A DNA stretch of 64,000 nucleotides from Bacteroidota bacterium (GTDB lineage Bacteria > Bacteroidota > Bacteroidia > Chitinophagales > Saprospiraceae), in contig PZPC01000008.1 in NCBI GenBank assembly GCA_003045895.1, positions 45,681-109,680 on the forward strand, read 5' to 3'. The position numbers were made by a program, and so were the translations under genes. Below, one piece after another: positions 10,082 through 19,896 of the stretch. The notes beneath the pieces are model-generated. The model searched no databases. It was not told the DNA's origin and saw nothing but the letters and a program-made list of their open reading frames with translations. Every line of letters begins with the position of its first letter. The first letter of the stretch is position 1.

Positions 10082-10089
10082 TACTTTTG
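10082..10089 (+). promoter_or_regulatory. Putative -7 promoter box for the first giant T9SS cargo gene
   Basis: TACTTTTG matches TAnnTTTG and lies 113 bases before the ATG at 10203, which would give a leader of about 100 bases. No clear TTG is found 17-23 bases upstream. Confidence 0.35.
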
Positions 10090-10202
10090 CCTGTCCTATC
10101 CTCCATGCGGCGGAAATTACCAGGCCAAGAAAATATTTTCACTCAAATTCTAGTTGTGTCTGGTACGCTAATCCAACTCAAACCCAGCAATAATTGATAA
10201 CC

Positions 10203-13200
10203 ATGAAAATAAATTTACCCAGAAACTGTTTGTTGGTGCTCGGCTTGGTGGTCTTGCTTTTTGAATTGAATGCCCAGAATTACCTCCTGAATGGCCTGCC
10301 TATTACAGCCTGCACCGGCAATTTCCTGGACAGTGGTGGTAATGCAGGCGGTTATGGGATCAACGAAAATTTCACGACTACCATCTGCAGTGATGGCAGT
10401 TCGGGGTCCCATATCCAGTTGCTGTTCTCCGGAATCAATATTGGCAGTGGTGAAACCATTTCTTTTTATGACGCCCCTACGGCCGACCCGGCCTTTGTTT
10501 TTGACAACGCTTTTCTTATCACGCCCAACAATCCCTTTATTATCCAGGCCACTACCGCCAACAGCAGTGGCTGCCTGACAGTGGTCTTTACTTCTGACGA
10601 CCAGGATGGTGGTGAAAGTGGTTGGGGGGCCGTTATCAATTGCACGGTAGCATGCCAAAGCATCTATGCCAATCTACTCGGTAGTACGCCCAGTGTCATG
10701 CCCGCAGATACGGGTTGGATAGACATCTGCCCGGGGGAAGCAATCACCTTCAACAGCGCGGGAAGCTATCCACAAAATGGCCTGGCTTATACCCAAAATG
10801 ACCAACTCAGCAATTTTACCTGGGAATTTGGCGACGGCAACACCGCGCAGGGGCCAACGACCAGCCATACCTACACCGAACCAGGTGGTTACACCGCACA
10901 ATTGCGAATCGTTGATACGTTTGGCTGCCGAAACACCAATTTCTTGTCACAACGCATTCGGGTAGCGCCCTATCCTGTTTTTGTGCTCAACAATGCCCTC
11001 GACACCCTGTTGTGCAGTGGCGACACCCTCCGTATCACCTCCTCCACCAATCCACTCAACCCAGCGGACTTACTGGTCATTCCGGACACGGGATTTTTCA
11101 ACCGCAACAATGTCCGTGCCGATACTACTTTTCTACCCGATGGTACGGGAGCCGAATACGAATCCAGTATTACCTTTACCCAGTTTCTGCCGGGTGCGAC
11201 CCTGACCAGTGCCGATGCCATTGATTTTATTACCCTGGAGATCGAGCATTCTTTCGGTGGTGATTTGAACCTGGAGATCGTCTGTCCGGACGGGACGGCG
11301 GTTGACCTGCTGCGTTTTCCATCGGCCATTGCTTCCACCAATTTCGGCGAACCTTTTGCCACCGCTCCAGTGGACGGGCGTTCCAATGATCCTACGCCAG
11401 GTATTCCCTATACCTACCTGTTCCAGGAAGGTGCCGCCAACGGAACCTTGCGGCAATTCGCCACCACAGCACCTTTTTATAATTATACCACCGTTCCCAG
11501 TGTAGTAGATGGTGCCACCTTCACCAATACCGACCGGTATTTCCCCGCCGGCACCTACCGTCCCGAACAAAGCTTCGCCAACCTGGTAGGCTGCCCGCTG
11601 AATGGCGAGTGGAAAATCCGGATACGTGACAACATCGGCCAGGACAATGGGTGGCTGTTTGCCTGGAGAATCACCTTCCGGGAGGACCTCTATCCCGTTA
11701 CCGAAACGTTCACCCCTGCTTTTGTCGATTGGGGCTGGACGACCAACCCTACGGTTATTACCACCAACCAAAACCAGGTGGTTGCCGCTGCCCAAAATGC
11801 CGGAATAGCTACCCAAAACTTTTTTGTACTGGACGCTTTTGGCTGTCGCAGCGACACCACCTTCAACTTCACCATCCTCCCTCCTACTCACCCCGATTGC
11901 ACCCAGTGTGATATCGAGCTCAACGAACAGGAAGATGTGATTTTGTGCGAAAACGAAGCCGCCAATTTCAACGTTAGTCCGGTCGGATCACTTGCCCGGC
12001 CAATCACCTTTGAACGCTTTCCCCAGTACACCATCGGGCGGGCCAACCACCCGGCCAACAATCCCTACCGCAGTACGCTCAACGTCAGCAACATTTCCCC
12101 CGGTATCTTAAATAACCCGCTGGGGCAAATTGTCTCGGTTTGTGTCACCCTTACAACCGACGTTGCGGCCGATATCAATCTGATCCTGGAGGCCCCCAAT
12201 GGTGTCCGGCTGACCCTTTCTTCCGGAAATGGCGGCAATTCAGCAGCGGGCTACCTCAACACCTGCTTTACCCCTTCGTCCTTGCTGTCCATAACCGACC
12301 CTGGGCAACAACCGCCCTACACCGGCGCCTTCCAGCCCCAAGGCAACTGGAACACCCTGATTGGCACCAATATAACGGGCAATTGGACGCTCCTGGTTAG
12401 CGACGGCATGAATCCGTTGGAATTTGGAGAACTCCTGACCTGGTCCATTACCTTTCGTAACCAAAATACCTATACCTACACCTGGACCCCAACGGAGGGC
12501 CTTTCCTGTAGCGAGTGCCCCAATCCCGTAGCCCGTCCTACCACTACTACCGCCTACGAACTCACGGTCACGGACCTGAACGGCTGCCAGCTGCAAGACA
12601 CCATTTTAGCGCTGGTGGTTGCCGACATTCCGGCACCAATGGTAACCTGCCAGGAAAACGGTAATGCCATTTTATTTTCCTGGCTCCCACTTACCAATGT
12701 TGCCAATTACGAATACCGGATCACAACTGCAAATGGTACCACCAACTGGTTGGGGCCCATTTCCGATACCAGTGTGCTGGTGGAAAACCTGATCAATGGC
12801 GATCAAACGACCCTGGAAGTAAGGGCGTTTTTCCCCGGCCTGGAGGCCACTTGTTCCCTGCCCAGTGCAATGACCACCTGCATGTCAACTTTTTGCGGGC
12901 TGCAGGTCGATCCGCCAACCCTTACGCCCACCACTTGTTTTGACGCCGCAGATGGCGCATTACAGGTAAATATAAGTGCGGGAGCCCCTCCCTTTTCCGT
13001 AACCTTCAATGGTACGACCTCGAACCAGACCTTCTTTCCGGGCCTTGCTGCTGGAAATTACAGCTACACCGTTCTGGACGCCCAGAACTGTGAATTTTCT
13101 GACAACATCACCATTGCGGCCCCCGATAGTCTCTACGCGTTTGTTAACCAAACCTACCGGAGTTGTGCCGGGCTCCAGGAGAACGAAGCCCTGATTGCGG

Positions 13201-14834
13201 GTGGTGGTGGAGCCGGCAACTACACTTACGGGTGGAGTGATGGCCAAACGGGTGCCTTAGCGACTAACTTAATGAACGGCAATTATTCCATCACCGTTAC
13301 CGATGGGTCGGGATGCCAGACCACCACGACAATAACCATTGTCGGACTGGACTCCATCCGGATAAATTTCATTGCCGACCGCCCCAGCTGTAATGGCCTG
13401 TCGGATGGTGGAATTGGGATTAACCAGGTAACCGGAGGGGTGGGTATGAACGAAAGCGACTACACCTACCGCTGGGACAATGGCGATACCACCCTGGTCA
13501 GGACGGGCATTCCTGGTGGCGTTATTTATGCCGTTACCGCAACGGATGCCCAAGGTTGTACCGGCGTCCAATCCCGACTATTGGCTGACCCTCCTCCGAT
13601 CACTTTTGACTTGTTGGCCACAACCCCCAATTGCTTTGGCGATGCCAACGGGAGTCTTACCCTTGCCAACCTAAACAGTCCGAATGGGATGCTTACCAAC
13701 ATCCAATGGGACAATGCCGCCAACAACCAAACAACCGTCACCGCCACCAATCTTGCGGCGGGCGCTTACAGCGTTACCGTTACCGATGCCAACAGCTGCA
13801 TGGCCAATGCAACGGCTACCCTAGGCCAACCGCCGACCTTAGTTGCAGCATTTACGACCAGGGACAACATTTGCTTTGGTTACGCAGATGGGGCAGTCCT
13901 TGTTACGGCAAGTGGTGGCGTGCCAGACTACGACTACCAGTGGTTCAATGGTGCTGTGGGCCCGAATCTGACCAACCTCCAGGCAGGCACCTACGCCGTA
14001 ACCGTTAGCGACAGCCGTGGCTGCGAGGTTGTTCTTTTGCCCACCGTTACGCAACCTCCCTCCTTCACCGCAAGCGCTGAAACCGAGCCAACCAGTTGTT
14101 TCGGAACCCGCGACGGGCGAATTACGGTTACTCCTGCCGGCGGTGCACCCCCCTACCGGTACAGCATTGGCAACATGAACTTTTCGGCCAGCAATGTACT
14201 ACTCGGACTAGCTGGCGGCAACTATACGCTCTTCATCCGGGATGCCAGTGGCTGCCAGTTCAATCTGGCTGCTACCGTAGGCGAACCTGCCGAATTCAGC
14301 GTCGATGCTGGCCCTGACCTGCGCATGCTGTACGGCGACAGCATTGAACTAGCCGCCGTTGTCAGCAATGCCCAAGGCAGCGTTTCGTTGGTTTGGAACC
14401 CGCCCTATCCTGGTAGTCTAAGTTGTGAGGTATGCCCCAACCCGATAGCCTCGCCGGATTACACCCTCGACTACCAATTATTGGCTTATGATGAGAACGA
14501 TTGTGAAGCCAGCGATATCCTTCGCGTGTTTGTGGACAAACCCAAATTGGCGGTGGTTCCCACGGGTTTCACGCCTAATAATGATGGCTACAATGACCTG
14601 CTCCTGGTACACGGCTTACCAGGCACCCAGGTCCTGAACTTTCAGGTTTTCGATCGCTGGGGTGAATTGGTCTATACCGCTTCCGACTTTCCCGTTAATC
14701 AAGCAGCAGTGGGCTGGGATGGCTCCTTCCGGAATCAGCCGATGAACGGCGGCGTTTTTGTGTGGTTGTTGGTTGTCCGCCACCTCGATGGTACAGAAGA
14801 ACGCTACCAGGGACAGACCACGCTGATCAGGTAA
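10203..14834 (+). CDS. Giant T9SS type B cargo protein (CUB-like, PKD, two P-type, six SprB-like modules)
   Basis: A 1543-residue secreted protein. Signal peptide 1-24 (cleavage before QNYL). Residues ~30-150 look like a CUB-type domain; ~165-255 a PKD domain (WEFGDGN near 207); ~320-495 and ~620-755 two P-type (proprotein-convertase) beta domains; ~815-895 an FN3-like region; ~905-1365 six SprB-like repeats that each begin with a Cys-x-x-x-x-[DN]G motif (CFGDANG, CFGYADG, CFGTRDG). The last ~95 residues are the gliding-motility-associated type B sorting domain (VPTGFTPNNDGYND, FDRWGELVY). No catalytic domain is visible, so an adhesin or matrix role is likely. ATG 10203 is preferred to the upstream TTG at 10194. 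The next gene is a near copy of identical length. Confidence 0.93.
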   Translation: MKINLPRNCLLVLGLVVLLFELNAQNYLLNGLPITACTGNFLDSGGNAGGYGINENFTTTICSDGSSGSHIQLLFSGINIGSGETISFYDAPTADPAFVFDNAFLITPNNPFIIQATTANSSGCLTVVFTSDDQDGGESGWGAVINCTVACQSIYANLLGSTPSVMPADTGWIDICPGEAITFNSAGSYPQNGLAYTQNDQLSNFTWEFGDGNTAQGPTTSHTYTEPGGYTAQLRIVDTFGCRNTNFLSQRIRVAPYPVFVLNNALDTLLCSGDTLRITSSTNPLNPADLLVIPDTGFFNRNNVRADTTFLPDGTGAEYESSITFTQFLPGATLTSADAIDFITLEIEHSFGGDLNLEIVCPDGTAVDLLRFPSAIASTNFGEPFATAPVDGRSNDPTPGIPYTYLFQEGAANGTLRQFATTAPFYNYTTVPSVVDGATFTNTDRYFPAGTYRPEQSFANLVGCPLNGEWKIRIRDNIGQDNGWLFAWRITFREDLYPVTETFTPAFVDWGWTTNPTVITTNQNQVVAAAQNAGIATQNFFVLDAFGCRSDTTFNFTILPPTHPDCTQCDIELNEQEDVILCENEAANFNVSPVGSLARPITFERFPQYTIGRANHPANNPYRSTLNVSNISPGILNNPLGQIVSVCVTLTTDVAADINLILEAPNGVRLTLSSGNGGNSAAGYLNTCFTPSSLLSITDPGQQPPYTGAFQPQGNWNTLIGTNITGNWTLLVSDGMNPLEFGELLTWSITFRNQNTYTYTWTPTEGLSCSECPNPVARPTTTTAYELTVTDLNGCQLQDTILALVVADIPAPMVTCQENGNAILFSWLPLTNVANYEYRITTANGTTNWLGPISDTSVLVENLINGDQTTLEVRAFFPGLEATCSLPSAMTTCMSTFCGLQVDPPTLTPTTCFDAADGALQVNISAGAPPFSVTFNGTTSNQTFFPGLAAGNYSYTVLDAQNCEFSDNITIAAPDSLYAFVNQTYRSCAGLQENEALIAGGGGAGNYTYGWSDGQTGALATNLMNGNYSITVTDGSGCQTTTTITIVGLDSIRINFIADRPSCNGLSDGGIGINQVTGGVGMNESDYTYRWDNGDTTLVRTGIPGGVIYAVTATDAQGCTGVQSRLLADPPPITFDLLATTPNCFGDANGSLTLANLNSPNGMLTNIQWDNAANNQTTVTATNLAAGAYSVTVTDANSCMANATATLGQPPTLVAAFTTRDNICFGYADGAVLVTASGGVPDYDYQWFNGAVGPNLTNLQAGTYAVTVSDSRGCEVVLLPTVTQPPSFTASAETEPTSCFGTRDGRITVTPAGGAPPYRYSIGNMNFSASNVLLGLAGGNYTLFIRDASGCQFNLAATVGEPAEFSVDAGPDLRMLYGDSIELAAVVSNAQGSVSLVWNPPYPGSLSCEVCPNPIASPDYTLDYQLLAYDENDCEASDILRVFVDKPKLAVVPTGFTPNNDGYNDLLLVHGLPGTQVLNFQVFDRWGELVYTASDFPVNQAAVGWDGSFRNQPMNGGVFVWLLVVRHLDGTEERYQGQTTLIR

Positions 14835-15183
14835 GCCGCGGAGTTATCCCAGTGGGCGACCTAATGGATATAAAGTCAGCACATTTGTCGGTTAACAGTT
14901 GTAATTAAGGTATAAAAGTCTACCTTCCCCGCTCAAAACAAAATAGTTTTGCGGGGAATTGTTAAATGCAATGTTGCTTACAAAATAAATTAGGCTCGTT
15001 AGATGAAGATGGTTATATTTGCTTTAAGCATAGCAACAGCAATCAAACTTCTCCTAACTGACTTTTTCCAAAGTCCGTGACGCCCTTCAGCATATTGTGT
15101 AATTCCCAGTTATACCCCTGCGTTAACGAGCAGCTGCTTTGTTAATAGATTTTTACGTTAATTCGAATCAAAAAAGGTCATCC
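14835..15183 (+). other. 349-base intergenic region between the twin cargo genes
   Basis: No open frame of note and no terminator hairpin with a T run. It holds two TAnnTTTG boxes (14944 and 15014) and a 16-base word, gcccttcagcatattg, at 15082-15097 that recurs upstream of the Lrp-family gene at 26096. A promoter region for the second cargo gene is the simplest reading. Confidence 0.5.
14944..15021 (+). promoter_or_regulatory. Two candidate -7 boxes upstream of the second giant cargo gene
   Basis: TAGTTTTG at 14944-14951 and TATATTTG at 15014-15021 both match TAnnTTTG. The first has TTC rather than TTG 17 bases upstream; the second has no clear upstream element. They would give leaders of roughly 225 and 155 bases before the ATG at 15184. 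Confidence 0.35.
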
Positions 15184-18100
15184 ATGGGACAATTTTCACC
15201 CAAATTCACTTGGACTACCATCGCCTTGGTTGTCTTTCTTTTGCCGTTAAGTGGTCAGAATTACCTGATGAATGGTATGCCGATCAACGACTGTAGCGGC
15301 TACTTTCTCGATAGTGGCGGCAGCGCTAATAGCTACGGACCCAACGAAAATTTCACGACTACCATTTGTAGTGATGCCAGCACAGGAACCCACGTACAAT
15401 TGGTGTTCTCCGGCATTGACATTGGCCCGGGGGAATCCATCTTTTTCTACGATGCCCCTACCGCTGATCCGGCTTTTCAGTACGACAATTCATTTTTGAT
15501 GTTCCCGAATAACCCCTTCATTATTCAGGCAACAGCTGCCAATACCAGTGGCTGTGTCACCATCGTTTTTACCTCAGATGGGATTAACGGCGGGGAAGCA
15601 GGCTGGAGTGCCGACATCAATTGTATTGCCGCCTGCCAGACTATTCTGGCGGATTTGGCCAGCACCATTCCTGCCATCGTTCCGGTCGATACCGGTTACA
15701 TTGACATCTGCCCTGGCCAGCGCGTGACCTTTAGCGGTACGGGGATTTATCCACAAAACAACCTGGTCTACAACCACAGTGACCTGACCAGCAGTTTCGA
15801 GTGGGATTTTGGGAACGGCAATACGGCTATCGGGCCAAACGTGACCAATGTTTTTGACGAACCCGGGGGGTACACCGTACAAATGACCATTACGGATCAG
15901 TTTGGTTGTAAAAACACCAACTTCATCTCCCAGCGGGTGCGGGTTTCTACCTATCCGACCTATCAGTTTAGCGGAACGCTTGACCCCACCATTTGTAGTG
16001 GGGATTCGCTCATGATTACCTCGTCTATCAATGAAACCAGCAATACCAACGTAGTTGTTACGCCCACCGAAGGCACCTTTGTCCAGGATGGTGTGCGCTC
16101 CGATACGCTCTTGCTACCTGATGGTTCCGGGGGCGTTTACCGATCCAGCATTCCGTTTACCCAGTTCCGGCCTGGTGCCACGCTGACCAATCCTGCCGAT
16201 ATCAACTTTGTTTCCCTGAACCTGGAACACTCCTACAGTGGCGACCTGGATATTGAGTTGATCTGCCCCAACGGTTCTTCGGCATATATCCTGCAGTACG
16301 GTTCCGGCTTAGGATCCACCAATTTTGGCGAACCTTTTGCCAGTGCACCCGTCGACGGGCAATCTGCGAATTTGACCCCCGGTATTCCTTATACCTACGT
16401 GTTTGTAGAAAATGCAGCCCGCGGCACCTTGCCGCAATTTCGGCCTATGGCCCCCTCCTACACCTACACCACCGTACCCAGTGTGAGTACCGGACAAACC
16501 TATACCTATACCGACACCTACTTTCCAGCTGGCGAGTACCGGCCCCAGCAAAGTTTTGCCAACCTGGTCGGTTGCCCATTGAATGGCGACTGGACCATCC
16601 GGGTACAAGACAACCTGGGATTGGACAACGGCTGGCTCTTTGAATGGAGTATCTCCTTTGCCGACTACCTCTACCCCAACGTAGAAACCTTTACGCCCAC
16701 CTTCGTCGATTGGGGCTGGAGCAACAACCCGACGGTTATCAGCTCCACCCAGGACTCCCTGCTGGCCTCCCCCATTAATGCGGGCTTTGCCGCTTATACT
16801 TTTTGGGTATTGGACAATTTTGGCTGTTTGAACGACAGCACGCTTACCTTCGAGATATTGCCACCTACGCATCCCGATTGCTACACCTGCAACATCCAGA
16901 TCAACGACCAGGAAGATGTAGCTATCTGCCAAGGCGAAAGTACCAACCTGGATTTGAGTCCCGCCATTCCCCTGGAGCAAGAGATCACTTTTGAGCGCTT
17001 TCCCCAGTACACTTTGGGTCGCGCCAATCACCCACCAGGAAACCCCTACCGCAGCGTATTGAGTGTAAACAGCATTTCACCGGTTACCATTACCAATCCG
17101 CTGGCGCAGATCGCATCCATTTGCCTGACATTTACGACGGATTTTACCTCTGATATCAATTTGGTGCTGCGCGCGCCCAACGGTAGTCAGCTTCCCCTCT
17201 CGCTGAGTAACGGTGGCGGATCCAACCTGGGCTACGTCAACACCTGCTTTTCGCCTACCGCCTTAACGTCGATCAATGCGCCTTCTTCGATGCCTCCCTA
17301 CACGGGTACCTACCAACCTCAGGGCAACTGGAATACATTGATTGGTTCTCCGGTCAACGGAGACTGGACCCTATTGGTAACCGACGCCTTCGGGCCGCTT
17401 CAGTTTGGCGAACTCCTGGAATGGTCAATTACCTTCAACAACCTCACCACTTATACTTATTCCTGGACCCCCACCACTGGCCTCAGCCCAACAACGGGCC
17501 CTACGCCTACGGCTAGCCCGGTTGCTACTACAACCTATGTTGCTCTGATCCAGGATAACTACGGCTGTAGCCGACGTGATACGGTACTGGTTAGCGTCAT
17601 CCCTGATGCGGTAGCCCCCGTGGTGTCCTGCCAGGAAGCAGGCGAAAGTATCCTTTTCACCTGGCTGCCTATTCCAGGCGTTACTGAATACGAGTATAAC
17701 ATTATCTTACCCAGTGGCCCCTTGGGTTGGACCGGGCCGCTTTCTGCTACCCAGCTCCAGGTAGACAACCTCAACAACAACGACGAGGTCACCCTCGAAG
17801 TGCGGGCTTACTTTGCTGGCACCAATGCCAATTGCCCGATCCCCATTGGCTCGGCTACCTGTGTGTCTTCGTTTTGCGGTTTGCAGGTAAGCCCACCTAC
17901 CCTGACCGATGTCAGTTGTTTTGGAGCTACCGATGGTGTACTGGCGGTTAATATTACTGCTGGTGAAGGCCCTTTCTCTATTGTCCTTGATGGAGTGACC
18001 TACACCAATCCAGTCATTCCCAACCTGGCGGCCGGCGACTACACTTATACGGTACTGGATGCCCTGGGGTGTGCTATCCCCAACGATTTCACCATTGGCA

Positions 18101-19815
18101 CCCCAGACAGCTTGTTTGCAACGGTGAGTCAAACCCAGCAGAGTTGCGCCAATTTAAACCAAAGTGAAGCAGTCGTTGTACCTGGCGGCGGGACGGGTGG
18201 TTTTTCCTATGCCTGGAGCAACGGACAGCAGGCGGCGACCGTCAACAACCTCGCTCCTGGCAACGTACAGGTAACCGTAACCGATAATTCGGGCTGTACG
18301 GTCACCGCTTCGGCCAACATGGCCGAATTAGCGCCCATCACCTTTGACCTGGCGGCTACTTCACCTACCTGCAATGGCGCGGCGGATGGATCGGTGGCGG
18401 TATCCCAAATTGCTGGCGGCATAGGAACGACTGATACCGACTACCTGGTTCTCTGGCAAGACGGCGTGACAACGCAAGTACGCCCGGCCGTACCCGGTGG
18501 TATTACTTACCAGGCTAATGTGGCGGATGCCCAGGGCTGTATCAGTAGCCAGACTGTTTTGCTGCCCAACCCAGTGCCAGTTACCTTCAACATTACAGCT
18601 GGCGAACCCAGCTGTAACTCGTTTACAGACGGGAGTGCCACTGTCGTGAATCTGGCTGGCCCCAATGGCAATACGTTCTCGGTCCGCTGGGACAGCGCAA
18701 CCGGGGCCCAGAACACGACCACCGCTACCAATTTGGCGGCGGGGACTTACAGTGTTACCGTTACGGACCCGCTGAACTGCGAGGCCACCCAAACCGTGTC
18801 CATTGGTCAACCGTCAGCGATGGCGGTCGATTTCTCGATTCAAAACAACAAATGTTTTGGCTTCAATGATGGCGCAATAACCGTCAATACCAGTGGTGGC
18901 AGCCCCGGCTACACCTATCGCTGGCCTGGTGGCGCTACGACACCGAATAATACCAACCTGGTGACGGGGGATTATACGATCACCATTACGGACACGAAGG
19001 GCTGTGAAGTTATTGAAACAGCGACGGTTGCACAACCCCTGGAGCTAACCCTGAGTACCGAAGTGGAAGCGACCAGTTGCTACCAGGTACGCGACGGTCG
19101 TATAACCGTACTGGCGCAAGGTGGTACGCCGCCTTTCCGGTACAGTTTGAATACCCTCGACTTCTTTTCCACCAATGTACTCATTGGGTTGGAAGCTGGC
19201 GACTACAACATTTTGGTCAAGGACAACAACGGGTGCCAATTGCAGACCTCTGCAATCGTCCTTGAACCTGCTGAATTCATGGTAGATGCCGGTCCTGATC
19301 TAACTATCCTCTATGGTGATAGCATAGAATTAGCCGCAACGGCCAGCAATGCCCAGGGGATGGTAGAGTTTGTCTGGCAAGCTCCCTACGCCGGCACCCT
19401 CAGTTGTGACGAATGCATCAAACCTTTTGCATCACCGGTGTATACCATCGATTATGAGTTGTACGCCATTGATGAAAATGGCTGTGATGACACCGACATG
19501 ATCCGCGTTTTCGTGGAAAAACCCAAGCTGGCAGTCGTGCCCACCGGTTTCACGCCGAACAATGACACCCACAACGACCTCCTGTTGGTCCATGGGCGGC
19601 CGGGGACACAAGTGTTGTTGTTCCAGATTTTTGACCGCTGGGGGGAATTGGTCTACGTGGCCGAAGATTTCCCCGTCAACCAGACCACCGTTGGCTGGGA
19701 CGGCACCTACCGGGACCAACCCATGAATCCCGGGGTTTTCATCTGGTCGATACTCGTCCGTCACGAAGATGGCACGGAAGAAAATATCCGTGGCCAAACT
19801 ACGCTGATCCGCTAA
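15184..19815 (+). CDS. Giant T9SS type B cargo protein, tandem paralogue
   Basis: A 1543-residue secreted protein collinear with the preceding gene: signal peptide 1-24 (SG before QNYL), CUB-like domain, PKD domain (WDFGNGN), two P-type domains (SYSGDLDIELICPNG and DFTSDINLVLRAPNG), FN3-like region, six SprB-like repeats (CFGATDG, CNGAADG, CFGFNDG and others) and a type B sorting domain (VPTGFTPNNDTHND, FDRWGELVY). Both proteins have exactly the same length and many identical short stretches, so they arose by tandem duplication with substitutions and almost no indels. No catalytic motif is seen; a surface adhesin or matrix protein is the likely role. ATG 15184 is chosen over a TTG at 15139. 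It is followed by a hairpin and the PorP/SprF gene. Confidence 0.93.
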   Translation: MGQFSPKFTWTTIALVVFLLPLSGQNYLMNGMPINDCSGYFLDSGGSANSYGPNENFTTTICSDASTGTHVQLVFSGIDIGPGESIFFYDAPTADPAFQYDNSFLMFPNNPFIIQATAANTSGCVTIVFTSDGINGGEAGWSADINCIAACQTILADLASTIPAIVPVDTGYIDICPGQRVTFSGTGIYPQNNLVYNHSDLTSSFEWDFGNGNTAIGPNVTNVFDEPGGYTVQMTITDQFGCKNTNFISQRVRVSTYPTYQFSGTLDPTICSGDSLMITSSINETSNTNVVVTPTEGTFVQDGVRSDTLLLPDGSGGVYRSSIPFTQFRPGATLTNPADINFVSLNLEHSYSGDLDIELICPNGSSAYILQYGSGLGSTNFGEPFASAPVDGQSANLTPGIPYTYVFVENAARGTLPQFRPMAPSYTYTTVPSVSTGQTYTYTDTYFPAGEYRPQQSFANLVGCPLNGDWTIRVQDNLGLDNGWLFEWSISFADYLYPNVETFTPTFVDWGWSNNPTVISSTQDSLLASPINAGFAAYTFWVLDNFGCLNDSTLTFEILPPTHPDCYTCNIQINDQEDVAICQGESTNLDLSPAIPLEQEITFERFPQYTLGRANHPPGNPYRSVLSVNSISPVTITNPLAQIASICLTFTTDFTSDINLVLRAPNGSQLPLSLSNGGGSNLGYVNTCFSPTALTSINAPSSMPPYTGTYQPQGNWNTLIGSPVNGDWTLLVTDAFGPLQFGELLEWSITFNNLTTYTYSWTPTTGLSPTTGPTPTASPVATTTYVALIQDNYGCSRRDTVLVSVIPDAVAPVVSCQEAGESILFTWLPIPGVTEYEYNIILPSGPLGWTGPLSATQLQVDNLNNNDEVTLEVRAYFAGTNANCPIPIGSATCVSSFCGLQVSPPTLTDVSCFGATDGVLAVNITAGEGPFSIVLDGVTYTNPVIPNLAAGDYTYTVLDALGCAIPNDFTIGTPDSLFATVSQTQQSCANLNQSEAVVVPGGGTGGFSYAWSNGQQAATVNNLAPGNVQVTVTDNSGCTVTASANMAELAPITFDLAATSPTCNGAADGSVAVSQIAGGIGTTDTDYLVLWQDGVTTQVRPAVPGGITYQANVADAQGCISSQTVLLPNPVPVTFNITAGEPSCNSFTDGSATVVNLAGPNGNTFSVRWDSATGAQNTTTATNLAAGTYSVTVTDPLNCEATQTVSIGQPSAMAVDFSIQNNKCFGFNDGAITVNTSGGSPGYTYRWPGGATTPNNTNLVTGDYTITITDTKGCEVIETATVAQPLELTLSTEVEATSCYQVRDGRITVLAQGGTPPFRYSLNTLDFFSTNVLIGLEAGDYNILVKDNNGCQLQTSAIVLEPAEFMVDAGPDLTILYGDSIELAATASNAQGMVEFVWQAPYAGTLSCDECIKPFASPVYTIDYELYAIDENGCDDTDMIRVFVEKPKLAVVPTGFTPNNDTHNDLLLVHGRPGTQVLLFQIFDRWGELVYVAEDFPVNQTTVGWDGTYRDQPMNPGVFIWSILVRHEDGTEENIRGQTTLIR

Positions 19816-19835
19816 TCCAATAAAAAACTTTCCCG

Positions 19836-19869
19836 CCTGGTTGTCGGGCAGAACTGCCCGACAACCAGG
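19836..19869. terminator. Perfect 16-pair hairpin between cargo gene and porP/sprF gene
   Basis: Two perfect inverted arms of 16 bases (CCTGGTTGTCGGGCAG and its complement) are separated by AA, with an A-rich run before and TCTCTTT after. It could terminate the cargo transcript or act as a processing or attenuation signal that lowers downstream expression, since the porP/sprF gene starts 27 bases later. The weak T run makes a full terminator uncertain. Confidence 0.6.
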
Positions 19870-19896
19870 TCTCTTTAAAGTTAAAAATTCGCCATT

